Shown piece after piece: positions 36,498 to 44,447 of a DNA stretch of 64,000 nucleotides. The DNA lies in assembly GCA_023444055.1 (NCBI GenBank), contig JAEZRV010000021.1:62001-126000 (forward strand). The letters are read 5' to 3'. Source of the DNA: Bacillota bacterium (lineage in GTDB: Bacteria > Bacillota > Clostridia > Acetivibrionales > DSM-1351). Below the pieces are notes generated by a model. The model worked only from the letters and a program-made list of their open reading frames with translations. It searched no databases and was not told where the DNA came from. The translations under genes were made by a program, and so were the position numbers. Position 1 is the stretch's first letter; each line of letters opens with the position of its first letter.

Positions 36498-37832
36498 ATG
36501 AAAAAGGTATACGCAATTATTCTTGTACTTACTTTGGTAACAACTATGTTCGGTTGTACAAAGGGAACAGAGGATTCTCAAACATCTTCTTCTTCATCAT
36601 CACAAGTATCCTCACAAACAAGCACAGAAAAGTCACAGGCTAAAAAAATTGTATGGTTGACAGAAACAGTAAAAGAAAATCAGGAAATACTTGATGATTT
36701 CGAAAAGACTACAGGCATCAAGGTTGTAGGAGAATATGTATCATTTAATGACCTTTTTGAAACTATTGAGGTAAAAATTGCATCAGGCTCTAAGGAATAT
36801 GACGTAATCAGCGTAGATGGCCCAATGGTAGCAGCCTATGCTACTCGTGGTTATATAACTCCATTGGATAAATATTTTACAGATGATGATAAAAAACAGT
36901 TTATTAAGTCAAGTCTTAATGCAGGAACCTGGGATGGTAAATTCTATGCACCACCAATGGCAACATCAGCACAGCTCCTTTGGTATAACACAGATTTACT
37001 AAAACAAGCAGGTATCACTATACCTGAAGGAGATCCAAATAAACGTCTCACATGGGAAGAAATCGAGAAAATAGCAAAAGACACATTAGCTGTTGTTGAT
37101 CCAGACAAGTCGAAAGGTATATCTGGAATACAGTTCCAACAAGTAAGCCGTACATATCAGATGTGTGCTCTTGCAAACAGTATGGGTGGTAAGAACATCG
37201 GGGACGATGGACTTACAGTTGAAGGTGTTATCAATAATAAACCATGGATAGATGCAATGACATGGATGCAGGGACTTTATAATAACGGGCTTTCTGCAAA
37301 GGGTGTTACAGCGGACGAGATTCCCAACTATTTTAATTCTGGAAAAATTGTCTTTATGGCAGGAGGTACATGGACAGCAGCAGCTTGTGATGCAGCAGGA
37401 ATGAAATCTTATGGTTGGACTTACGCGCCAGCATTTAAGGGCTATGAAAATAGTGTAGGAACAGGAACAGGAAGTTGGCACTTTGGTGTTAATGCAGCTT
37501 CTGAAAATGTTGATGCGGCAGGTGAGTTTATAAAATATATGAGTCTTGGCAAAGGTAGTGACAAGTATCTCGAGTGGATCGGTGATATGCCTGCAAGAGA
37601 AAGTAAAATCAAAGAAATTCTCGATAATCCTAATGCACCAGGATACCTTAAAGTTGGCGCTTACGAAGCAGCTAATACAGCAGTTCCAAGAGCGCTAACA
37701 CCTGGCTACTCAGAGTACAGCACAATTATGGATGCGACTTTTGAAAATATCCGTAACGGCTCAGAAGTTAAGGGAGCTCTTGATAGTGCAGTAGAACAAA
37801 TCAATTCAGCTATGGGAAAATATAAAAAATAA
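36498..37832 (+). CDS. Sugar ABC transporter substrate-binding lipoprotein
   Basis: This 444-residue protein has a signal peptide ending in a lipobox (TTMFGC, Cys at about 20), then a Ser-rich linker and a family 1 extracellular solute-binding domain. The domain has the opening KKIVWLTETVKENQEILDDF and the central MAGGTWTAAACDAAG. It binds the imported substrate at the outer face. Its type (MalE/UgpB-like) matches the two permeases that follow, not the RbsB type usual for ribose. AAGGAG precedes ATG 36498. The likely ligand is a nucleoside or pentose derivative, by context only. Confidence 0.9.
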   Translation: MKKVYAIILVLTLVTTMFGCTKGTEDSQTSSSSSSQVSSQTSTEKSQAKKIVWLTETVKENQEILDDFEKTTGIKVVGEYVSFNDLFETIEVKIASGSKEYDVISVDGPMVAAYATRGYITPLDKYFTDDDKKQFIKSSLNAGTWDGKFYAPPMATSAQLLWYNTDLLKQAGITIPEGDPNKRLTWEEIEKIAKDTLAVVDPDKSKGISGIQFQQVSRTYQMCALANSMGGKNIGDDGLTVEGVINNKPWIDAMTWMQGLYNNGLSAKGVTADEIPNYFNSGKIVFMAGGTWTAAACDAAGMKSYGWTYAPAFKGYENSVGTGTGSWHFGVNAASENVDAAGEFIKYMSLGKGSDKYLEWIGDMPARESKIKEILDNPNAPGYLKVGAYEAANTAVPRALTPGYSEYSTIMDATFENIRNGSEVKGALDSAVEQINSAMGKYKK

Positions 37833-37840
37833 GACGGCTT

Positions 37841-37878
37841 TAGAGATTGGCGGTAATGATATTGCTGCCAATCCTCTA
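37841..37878 (+). other. Intercistronic stem-loop after the binding-protein gene
   Basis: TAGAG-ATTGGC (37841-37851) pairs with GCCAAT-C-CTCTA (37867-37878), with one bulged base and a 15-nt loop. There is no T-run. Such hairpins protect binding-protein mRNA and lower permease expression in many ABC operons; that role is inferred here. Confidence 0.6.
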
Positions 37879-38018
37879 AGCATTATATACCGAGCATGTA
37901 CGCGGTTACTGTAATACTGGTTCTTTGTAAAAAAACACATGTTTGTGCTGTGAGAGATTTTGAATTATCTACTAATTCAATTAGTGTAGCAATTATATTG
38001 GACTTACTGAGGTGAAAA

Positions 38019-38876
38019 ATGGATAACATGTTTGGGAAGGTCAAGGCTATACCATATATTTTAATATTACCTGCTTTTATTCTCATTGTTGTTTTTAAGA
38101 TTTATCCGATAATTTCAACATTGATGGAAAGCCTGATTGTTAAGGGTACATTTACGATAGGCACTTATGAAACACTCTTTAAAGATATAACATTTTGGAA
38201 ATCACTATGGGTCACAATAAAAATTAATATTATTATGATTCCATTACAGATATTTTTAGCATTTTGTCTTGCTCTGTTGGTTAACACAACAGTTACTGGA
38301 ATAGGTGCATTCCGTACTGTATTTTATTTGCCTGTAACTGTTTCACTTACTGTTGCAACTATTGTTTGGAACTTGATGCTAAGTCCTAACAATGGTGTTA
38401 TAAATAGCATTCTTGTTGGTTTCGGAGTTCCACAACAGGACTTCTTAGTTAGTAAAACTCAGGCGATTTGGTGCATTGTATTAATTGCTACCTGGAAAGG
38501 TGTTGGCTATTGGATGATGTTTATTCTGGCTGGGTTAAAGAATGTGGATGCCAGTATTTATGAATCTGCGAAGATAGATGGAGCCAATTGGCTGAAAACT
38601 GTGGTTAAAATTACGATACCTTTAGTTAAGAAAGTATTGCTCTTTGTATTTGTTGCGAATACTTCCATAAATCTTTTGCTTTTTGTACCTATGCAGATTG
38701 TCACACAGGGTGGCCCGGAAGGTAGCACAAATGTTTTAATGTATGAAGCGTATAAATCTGCATTTAAGTTTGCTGACCGCCCGAGATCAGCAGCTATTGT
38801 TACTGTATTGCTTGTGCTTATTTCGATAATATGCGCTATTCAGTTCAAGCTTATGTCAGATAAAAAGGAGGCGTAA
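38019..38876 (+). CDS. Sugar ABC transporter permease (MalF-like)
   Basis: This 285-residue protein has six membrane helices. The cytoplasmic coupling motif is present as YESAKIDGANWLKTVVKITIPL, i.e. the EAA-loop consensus EAAxxDGA-x8-IxxP with Ser replacing the second Ala. The start follows GAGGTG 6 nt before ATG 38019. It forms a heterodimer with the permease that begins 4 bp after its stop. No ATPase gene is in the cluster; a shared MsmK-type ATPase elsewhere is usual for such systems. Confidence 0.92.
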   Translation: MDNMFGKVKAIPYILILPAFILIVVFKIYPIISTLMESLIVKGTFTIGTYETLFKDITFWKSLWVTIKINIIMIPLQIFLAFCLALLVNTTVTGIGAFRTVFYLPVTVSLTVATIVWNLMLSPNNGVINSILVGFGVPQQDFLVSKTQAIWCIVLIATWKGVGYWMMFILAGLKNVDASIYESAKIDGANWLKTVVKITIPLVKKVLLFVFVANTSINLLLFVPMQIVTQGGPEGSTNVLMYEAYKSAFKFADRPRSAAIVTVLLVLISIICAIQFKLMSDKKEA

Positions 38877-38879
38877 GAG

Positions 38880-39722
38880 ATGAATAATCATAAATATATA
38901 AAGAATTTTTTTATTTATATAGGTCTAATAATTATCACTATTTTAACTGTTTTTCCACTACTTTGGTGTCTTTCGGCCTCATTGAGAAGCGATACTGAAT
39001 TTTTTAAATATATGACACCATTTTCAATTAATACTCTTATCCCTATAGATTTTACGTTAGATTCATATATTATGTTATTTACGAAGTTTAATTTTGCACG
39101 TCCTATTGTTAATACTATTTTTGTTTCTATAGTAACAATAATTACAGGTTGTCTTATGAACAGTATAGCAGCTTTTGCATTTGCATGCTTTAAGTTTAAA
39201 TTTAAATCAGCTCTGTTTGCTATCTTTCTAGTGTCATTTATGGTTCCCTTCGAAGCGATATCACTTCCTCTTTATAAAGTCGTCAGCGGTTTGGGATGGA
39301 TGAATACATACACAGGCATGATAGTTCCTACTATTGCAAGTGGATTAGTATTGTTTTTATTTACACAGTTTTTTAAAGATATCCCACCGAGCATTATAGA
39401 AGCAGCAAGAGTAGATGGTGCAAATTTGCCTCAGATATTTATAAAGATAGTTCTACCATCTTCGATCACTGTGTTTGTAACAGCTGCATTGATAATATTT
39501 ATGGATCAGTGGAACGCTTACCTATGGCCATTACTCGTTGCACGCTCAAAAGAAATACAAACTATTCAAATAGCATTGTCATCATTTAAAATGGAAAGGG
39601 TAACACTCTGGTCGTGTCTATATGCTGGATCAATGATATCCGCACTTGTACCGCTAGGATTATTCCTACCTACACAAAAGTACTTTGTACAAGGTATTAC
39701 AAGTAGCGGTATCAAAGGATAA
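38880..39722 (+). CDS. Sugar ABC transporter permease (MalG-like)
   Basis: This 280-residue permease has six membrane helices and the EAA loop IIEAARVDGANLPQIFIKIV, close to consensus. It is the second half of the channel with the gene upstream, whose end holds its SD (AGGAGGCG). The C-terminus ends in the typical FVQGITSSGIKG. It ends 26 bp before the ribokinase gene. Confidence 0.92.
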   Translation: MNNHKYIKNFFIYIGLIIITILTVFPLLWCLSASLRSDTEFFKYMTPFSINTLIPIDFTLDSYIMLFTKFNFARPIVNTIFVSIVTIITGCLMNSIAAFAFACFKFKFKSALFAIFLVSFMVPFEAISLPLYKVVSGLGWMNTYTGMIVPTIASGLVLFLFTQFFKDIPPSIIEAARVDGANLPQIFIKIVLPSSITVFVTAALIIFMDQWNAYLWPLLVARSKEIQTIQIALSSFKMERVTLWSCLYAGSMISALVPLGLFLPTQKYFVQGITSSGIKG

Positions 39723-39748
39723 TTAATTAAAGAAAAGCAGGTATATAA

Positions 39749-40672
39749 ATGGGAAAAATATTAGTCGTTGGAAGTTTAAATATGGACTTCGTTGTTAACG
39801 TAAAATATATGCCGCAGCAAGGAGAAACGCTGCTTGCGGATAATTTAGAGCTTATACCAGGTGGTAAAGGAGCTAATCAGGCATTTGCTCTGGGGAAATT
39901 AGGGGCAAATGTAACTATGCTAGGTGCAGTGGGAAATGATTCCTACGGAGATATTCAAATAGAAGGACTTAAAGCTGTGGGTGTGGATACAACACGCATT
40001 GCACAGATAGACGGAGTAAGCACAGGTATAGCACTTATAACTGTTAATGAGCAAGGAGACAATAGCATTATAGTTATCCAAGGTGCCAATAAGTGTGTCA
40101 GCAAAGAATATATTGATATAAACCTTAAGGCAATTGAAGAGTGTGATATCGTTATTTTTCAGTTGGAGATACCTCTTGATACTGTAATCTATGCAGCTCA
40201 AAAGGCGAAGGAACTTGGAAAAATAGTTATACTAGATCCTGCCCCAGCACCCAGAAGTTTGCCGAAAGAACTTTTATCAAATGTTGATATTATTAAGCCA
40301 AATGAAACGGAACTGGCTAAACTGACTGGAATTGAAGATGTTGAAAGCTTTATGAAAACGGCAATTGATTACATAAAGAAACAAGGTGTTAAAACTGTTA
40401 TAGTCACTCTTGGGGGAAACGGTGCCTTTGTTTCCATGCAAAATGGTACACTAATACATATTAAATGTGACAATGTCAAGGTAACAGATACTACTGCAGC
40501 AGGAGACAGTTTTATTGCTGCTATGGCACTAGATATTTCTGAAGGAAAAGAGATAATCCCTGCAGTTGAATTCGCAAATCATGTTGCTTCGATTGTTGTA
40601 ACCAAAAAAGGTGCTCAGTCATCAATACCATCAATGGAGGAAGTACAGAAGTATATTGCTGATAGTAAATAA
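39749..40672 (+). CDS. rbsK: Ribokinase
   Basis: This 307-residue PfkB kinase would make ribose-5-phosphate from ribose and ATP. Motifs are VVGSLNMDFVVNV, IPGGKGANQAFALGKLG for the sugar site, and DTTAAGDSF for the anion hole and catalytic base. The C-terminal A-x-x-S cation-site region is in VTKKGAQSSIPS. All key residues that the fused kinase at 33622 lacks or changes are intact here, so this is probably the working ribokinase of the operon. The SD is a weak GCAGGT. Confidence 0.93.
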   Translation: MGKILVVGSLNMDFVVNVKYMPQQGETLLADNLELIPGGKGANQAFALGKLGANVTMLGAVGNDSYGDIQIEGLKAVGVDTTRIAQIDGVSTGIALITVNEQGDNSIIVIQGANKCVSKEYIDINLKAIEECDIVIFQLEIPLDTVIYAAQKAKELGKIVILDPAPAPRSLPKELLSNVDIIKPNETELAKLTGIEDVESFMKTAIDYIKKQGVKTVIVTLGGNGAFVSMQNGTLIHIKCDNVKVTDTTAAGDSFIAAMALDISEGKEIIPAVEFANHVASIVVTKKGAQSSIPSMEEVQKYIADSK

Positions 40673-40693
40673 AAGACATGTAATCTGGGTGCC

Positions 40694-40774
40694 TTAATTG
40701 CATATAGCAAAACAGATTATCGTTTTGAACTTGAGTATCCTGTGCCGGAATGTGAACCAGGTGAAAGAAATTAA
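40694..40774 (+). pseudogene. Duplicate 5' fragment of the dehydrogenase gene
   Basis: Twenty-six codons read LIAYSKTDYRFELEYPVPEC then EPGERN and a stop. They match residues 11-30 of the dehydrogenase that starts 79 bp downstream (LVAYSETDYRFEPEYPVPEC), both in protein and in most bases. There is no start codon or SD of its own. It is the remnant of an earlier copy of the gene, or a partial duplication, now separated from the intact gene by hairpin copy E. Confidence 0.8.
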
Positions 40775-40784
40775 TAAAATTTGA

Positions 40785-40852
40785 AGGAGGTGACGAGTCC
40801 ATGCCATTTGCTTTAAGGTGATTTATGCAAAAGGTAGGGCATGGACATAATA
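40785..40852 (+). repeat. H-family start-site hairpin, copy E
   Basis: AGGAGGTG (40785-40792) is followed by the stem GTCCATGCC (40797-40805) with GGCATGGAC (40838-40846) and a 32-nt loop. Relative to copies A-C one stem pair has changed from T-A to C-G on both sides. It ends 6 nt before ATG 40853 of the dehydrogenase gene. The internal ATG (40801) opens a 6-codon micro-ORF (MPFALR). Confidence 0.8.
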
Positions 40853-41932
40853 ATGAATAAAATTCCAAGGACAATGAAAGCATTAGTTGCATACAGCGAA
40901 ACGGATTATCGTTTTGAACCAGAATATCCTGTGCCAGAATGTGGACCAGATGATATATTGATTAAAACAGAGGGCTGTGGTATCTGTGCTGGTGATTTGA
41001 AATGTGAGCATGGAGCAGCGATGTTCTGGGGTGATGATACTCAGCCGCCTTGGGTTGAGTCGCCTTTTATTCCTGGTCATGAATTCCTAGGGATTGTAGA
41101 ATTTGTCGGAGAAAATGTAAATGGCTATGCTGTGGGAGACAGAATTACAGTTGATCAGATTGCGCCTTGCGGAGAGTGCAGATTTTGTAAGGATGGACAT
41201 TATTGGATGTGCCAACCGCACAAGATATATGGTTTCTTTAAAGATTATTGCGGAGGAATGGCAGAATATGTTCGTATTCCAGTAAAGCATTCTGTTATAC
41301 ACAAGGTACCCAAAGAAATGCCGTTGTCGGATGCTCTTTTAATTGAACCGTACAGCTGCTCTAAACACTGCGTTGACCGTGCACAGATAGGATGTGAGGA
41401 TATAGTTGTACTATCTGGTGCAGGTACCCTAGGCTTGGGAATGATTACATATGCAAAGATGAAAAATCCAAAGAAATTGATTGTACTAGACATGATAGAT
41501 GCAAGGCTTGATAAAGCATTGGAATTTGGTGCGGACATTGTGTGGAATCCGTCTAAAGTGGATGTTGTTGCTGAGATTATGAAGCTAACAGATGGTTACG
41601 GATGTGATATTTACATAGAAGCTACAGGACATCCTTCTTCTGTTACACAGGGTATGCAAATGATTAGAAAGCTTGGCAGGTTTGTTGAGTTTTCGGTATT
41701 TGGCGCACCAACTCTGCTGGATTGGTCAATTATTGGAGACCGAAAAGAACTGGATGTATTGGGAGCCCACCTTAGCCCATACTGCTTTACGTTTGTAATC
41801 GAAAACATTGCTGAAGGAAAACTTAAAACCAATGGTGTTGTCAGCAGATTTTTTAGGTTGGAAGATTGGGAAAAAGCTTTTGATTATTCTTCAGGAAAAT
41901 ACGGAGATTTTAAAGTTGCATTTAAATTCTAA
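40853..41932 (+). CDS. Zinc-dependent alcohol/polyol dehydrogenase
   Basis: This 359-residue medium-chain dehydrogenase has catalytic-zinc motifs GCGICAGDLK and PGHEFLGIV, the structural-zinc quartet in CGECRFCKDGHYWMC, and the NAD-binding GAGTLGLG. The N-terminus resembles erythritol/threitol and other polyol dehydrogenases, but the substrate is not certain. Its place after ribokinase suggests oxidation of a pentitol or sugar linked to ribose use. I chose ATG 40853 over ATG 40841, which is within the hairpin arm. The only SD is that of hairpin copy E. Confidence 0.88.
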   Translation: MNKIPRTMKALVAYSETDYRFEPEYPVPECGPDDILIKTEGCGICAGDLKCEHGAAMFWGDDTQPPWVESPFIPGHEFLGIVEFVGENVNGYAVGDRITVDQIAPCGECRFCKDGHYWMCQPHKIYGFFKDYCGGMAEYVRIPVKHSVIHKVPKEMPLSDALLIEPYSCSKHCVDRAQIGCEDIVVLSGAGTLGLGMITYAKMKNPKKLIVLDMIDARLDKALEFGADIVWNPSKVDVVAEIMKLTDGYGCDIYIEATGHPSSVTQGMQMIRKLGRFVEFSVFGAPTLLDWSIIGDRKELDVLGAHLSPYCFTFVIENIAEGKLKTNGVVSRFFRLEDWEKAFDYSSGKYGDFKVAFKF

Positions 41933-42176
41933 CAAATATGTGGTAACAACGTAGAGTATTACCATTGTGATAGGATTGAGGTTCTTTTCTTGTCTTTTCG
42001 TTTACTAATGCGTTTAAAATTTTACATTCTAGTAAGGAGAACGGTTCGATTTCACGACTGCTGGTTAACTTGTACCAATACTGGTTTGAGGTAGCCACTA
42101 GCACGTGTTATCGAGCGATTTTCCTAAATATCTTTTATTTTTCAGTAGCATTTTAATTAACCTGTTATTTCATTAA

Positions 42177-42210
42177 ACGTATTTATGGACTCATGTAAAT
42201 ACGTATTTTA
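42177..42210 (+). terminator. Probable terminator of the ribonucleoside operon
   Basis: A perfect 9-bp stem, ACGTATTTA (42177-42185) with TAAATACGT (42196-42204), is followed by ATTTTAATT. It is AT-rich, so its strength is moderate. It stands 245 bp after the dehydrogenase stop. Confidence 0.5.
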
Positions 42211-42613
42211 ATTCTAATAGGGATTGCTAAATAAACAGTAAACATGAATGAATACAGCCCTCGATGAAATTTTCAAATGCAGTTCATAAATATTTTATCC
42301 ATTATGCAAGCCATAATCAATTTTACTATTTTATTTTAGGTACTACATAACAGGATAAACTCATTTCCAAAGGCTTCTACCTGTAAACGTTTGGTAATAG
42401 CATACTTGAATTTAAAAGTGTCATAATCAGTAGCCCCATGGCATCTATTTTAATAATAGATAAAAATAAACAAAACTTGTTTACAAAGGATATATGTCTA
42501 TGGGACACTTGGCTTTTAATATATATTATTGCTATTGAGCCACTTAATATGTTTACTTGAAATGATTGCATACAACCTATATAATCTATACAGTATATCA
42601 TAAAAACATATGC

Positions 42614-42701
42614 TTGACTTTTTATAGCATATATGATAAATTAATTATTGCTCGTGTGTAAGTCTTTTTTTTTATGTCTTAAAATTAATGTCAGACTTAC
42701 A
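42614..42701 (+). promoter_or_regulatory. Promoter and leader hairpin of rpmG-secE-nusG
   Basis: TTGACT (42614-42619), 17 nt and TAAATT (42637-42642) is a plausible sigma-A promoter. Just after the start point, TGTAAGTCT (42657-42665) pairs exactly with AGACTTACA (42693-42701). The first arm runs into eight further T, so the leader may carry a conditional stop or pause. Confidence 0.5.
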
Positions 42702-42737
42702 TAGTAAATAGAAATGCAGCACTTGGAGGTGTTATAA

Positions 42738-42887
42738 ATGAGAGTAAAGATTACACTCGCATGCTCTGATTGTAAACAGAGAAATTATTCTAATATGAAG
42801 AATAAGAAAAATGACCCAGATAGACTAGAAATGAAGAAGTATTGTAAATTCTGTCACAAGCACACTGTTCATAAGGAAACTAAATAA
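42738..42887 (+). CDS. rpmG: 50S ribosomal protein L33
   Basis: This is a 49-residue protein of the large ribosomal subunit. It begins MRVKITLACSDCKQRNY and has two CxxC pairs (C-S-D-C and C-K-F-C), so it is the zinc-binding form of L33. GGAGGTG stands 7 nt before ATG 42738. The position directly upstream of secE and nusG is the standard firmicute order. Confidence 0.97.
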   Translation: MRVKITLACSDCKQRNYSNMKNKKNDPDRLEMKKYCKFCHKHTVHKETK

Positions 42888-42992
42888 TTTAGTGAATATT
42901 TTGTGGCAATGATTAATAATACGTATTGTGTCAACAATTTATGTATGATTGCCAAATGATATTTAAAAATATTGTATTGGGGTGTGATTAAA

Positions 42993-43223
42993 ATGGCTGA
43001 AAATGAGACAAAAAAAGTGTCTAGGTTCAAAAAGAGTGGACAAGGTATAGTTAGACTATACAAAGAGGTTAAGGTTGAATTAAAGAAAGTTATTTGGCCT
43101 AACAAAACTCAGCTTATCAACAATACCGGAACAGTACTTCTGTTTTGCATTATTATAGGTTGTATAATATGGGTATCTGATTTTGGTTTTGGACAATTAT
43201 CTAAAGTAGTATTTACAAAATAA
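42993..43223 (+). CDS. secE: Preprotein translocase subunit SecE
   Basis: SecE clamps SecY in the membrane translocon. The protein has 76 residues with one membrane helix at about 48-68. The cytoplasmic amphipathic motif is YKEVKVELKKVIWPNKTQ, which contains the conserved W-P. I chose ATG 42993, with GGGGTG upstream; an in-frame ATG at 42972 lacks an SD. This short single-helix form is usual in firmicutes. Confidence 0.95.
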   Translation: MAENETKKVSRFKKSGQGIVRLYKEVKVELKKVIWPNKTQLINNTGTVLLFCIIIGCIIWVSDFGFGQLSKVVFTK

Positions 43224-43282
43224 AGTAGTGATAGAACTATAGGGAGGACATGGGGCTTTAAGTTGGTGGGCCTGTTTTTGGT

Positions 43283-43804
43283 ATGTCTGAAGAAGAGAGT
43301 AAGTGGTATGTTGTTCATACTTATTCGGGGTATGAAAACAAAGTAAAAGCAAATCTTGAGAAAATAGTTGAAAATAGAAGTATGCAGGATTATATTATTG
43401 ACATCGTTGTTCCTATGGAAGAACAGATTGAGATTAAAGACGGTAAAAAGAAGGCAACACTTAAAAAGGTGTTTCCTGGCTATGTGCTTGTTAAAATGAT
43501 TATGTCAGATGAATCCTGGTATATTGTCAGAAACACAAGAGGTGTTACAGGCTTTGTTGGACCTGGATCAAAACCAGTGCCTTTATCAGAAGATGAAGTT
43601 AAGGCAATGGGAGTGGAGGAGTTTGCTCCAGAGGTTGATTATGAAGTTTATGATAACGTCAGGGTTATTTCTGGTCCATTGGAAAACTTTATCGGGATTG
43701 TTGAAGAAATCAATCTTGAGAAGAGAAAGGTTAGAGTTTCAGTTTCGATGTTTGGCAGAGAAACCCCTGTTGAGCTTGAACTAGTTCAGATTCAAAAGAT
43801 TTAG
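43283..43804 (+). CDS. nusG: Transcription termination/antitermination factor NusG
   Basis: NusG binds RNA polymerase and modulates pausing. The 173 residues have the N-terminal NGN domain (WYVVHTYSGYENKVK, FPGYVLVKM) and a C-terminal KOW domain (NVRVISGPLENFIGIVEEI). The start is unusual. The strong SD AGGGAGGA (43241-43248) serves an ATG at 43250 that is in frame with nusG but reads only Met-Gly-Leu-stop. The family start, ATG 43283, lies 21 nt after that stop and has only GGTGGG (43265-43270) at 12 nt. Confidence 0.96.
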   Translation: MSEEESKWYVVHTYSGYENKVKANLEKIVENRSMQDYIIDIVVPMEEQIEIKDGKKKATLKKVFPGYVLVKMIMSDESWYIVRNTRGVTGFVGPGSKPVPLSEDEVKAMGVEEFAPEVDYEVYDNVRVISGPLENFIGIVEEINLEKRKVRVSVSMFGRETPVELELVQIQKI

Positions 43805-43897
43805 GCCACAAGGCAGATAGGATATCAGTAATTTGCTATTTTATCTTTTAATAAATAAAATTTTAGTAATTGGTAAGAAAATTGGGAGGTGGAATTA

Positions 43898-44323
43898 ATG
43901 GCAAAGAAAATCACAGGTTATGTAAAACTTCAGATTCCTGCGGGGAAAGCAACTCCGGCTCCACCGGTTGGACCAGCTTTAGGACAGCACGGCGTAAATA
44001 TCATGGGATTTTGTAAGGAATTTAACGAAAGAACAGCAAAAGATGCGGGACTTATCATCCCAGTTGTAATAACTATCTATGCTGATAGATCGTTCTCATT
44101 TATTACAAAGACTCCTCCAGCAGCTGTTCTTCTGAAAAAAGCGTGCAAGATTGAAAGCGGCTCTGGTAAGCCAAATAGAGACAAAGTTGCAAAGATAACA
44201 AAGGAAGAAGTTCGTAAGATAGCAGAGCAGAAGATGCCTGATTTAAATGCAGCAAGTGTTGATGCGGCAGCAAGTATGATTGCTGGTACAGCTCGCAGCA
44301 TGGGTATTGTAGTAATTGATTAG
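43898..44323 (+). CDS. rplK: 50S ribosomal protein L11
   Basis: This 141-residue protein binds the GTPase-centre rRNA. It opens AKKITGYVKLQIPAGKATPA with PPVGPALGQHGVNIM, the thiostrepton-loop region, and ends SMGIVVID. GGGAGGTGG lies 5 nt before ATG 43898. A GTG nine bases earlier is inside the SD. It is co-transcribed with rplA 124 bp downstream; that spacer has small hairpins such as GTCAC/GTGAC near 44369-44380. Confidence 0.97.
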   Translation: MAKKITGYVKLQIPAGKATPAPPVGPALGQHGVNIMGFCKEFNERTAKDAGLIIPVVITIYADRSFSFITKTPPAAVLLKKACKIESGSGKPNRDKVAKITKEEVRKIAEQKMPDLNAASVDAAASMIAGTARSMGIVVID

Positions 44324-44447
44324 TATTATATGATTGCATAGTTATGCAAAAATGAACAATGTTTCATGTCACTTAAATGTGACGGTACAGTTTGTGGGAG
44401 GAGACGAAAGTTTCCGACAATAATTAACCACTTAAGGAGTGTGACGT

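Larger units (their letters stand above)
41933..42737. other. 805-bp non-coding region between the ribose operon and rpmG
   Basis: No supported gene is present. A terminator-like hairpin ACGTATTTA/TAAATACGT is at 42177-42205 with a T-rich tail. AAAGTGTC (near 42416) and GACACTT (near 42506) form a distant inverted repeat around a small ATCTAT/ATAGAT hairpin, which could be a folded RNA. The rest is AT-rich with nothing I can name. Confidence 0.5.

Noticed and set aside
40841..40852. ATG 40841 (and likewise 8886) as gene start
   Set aside because: These ATGs are part of the hairpin right arm; the family N-termini begin at the ATGs 12 nt later.
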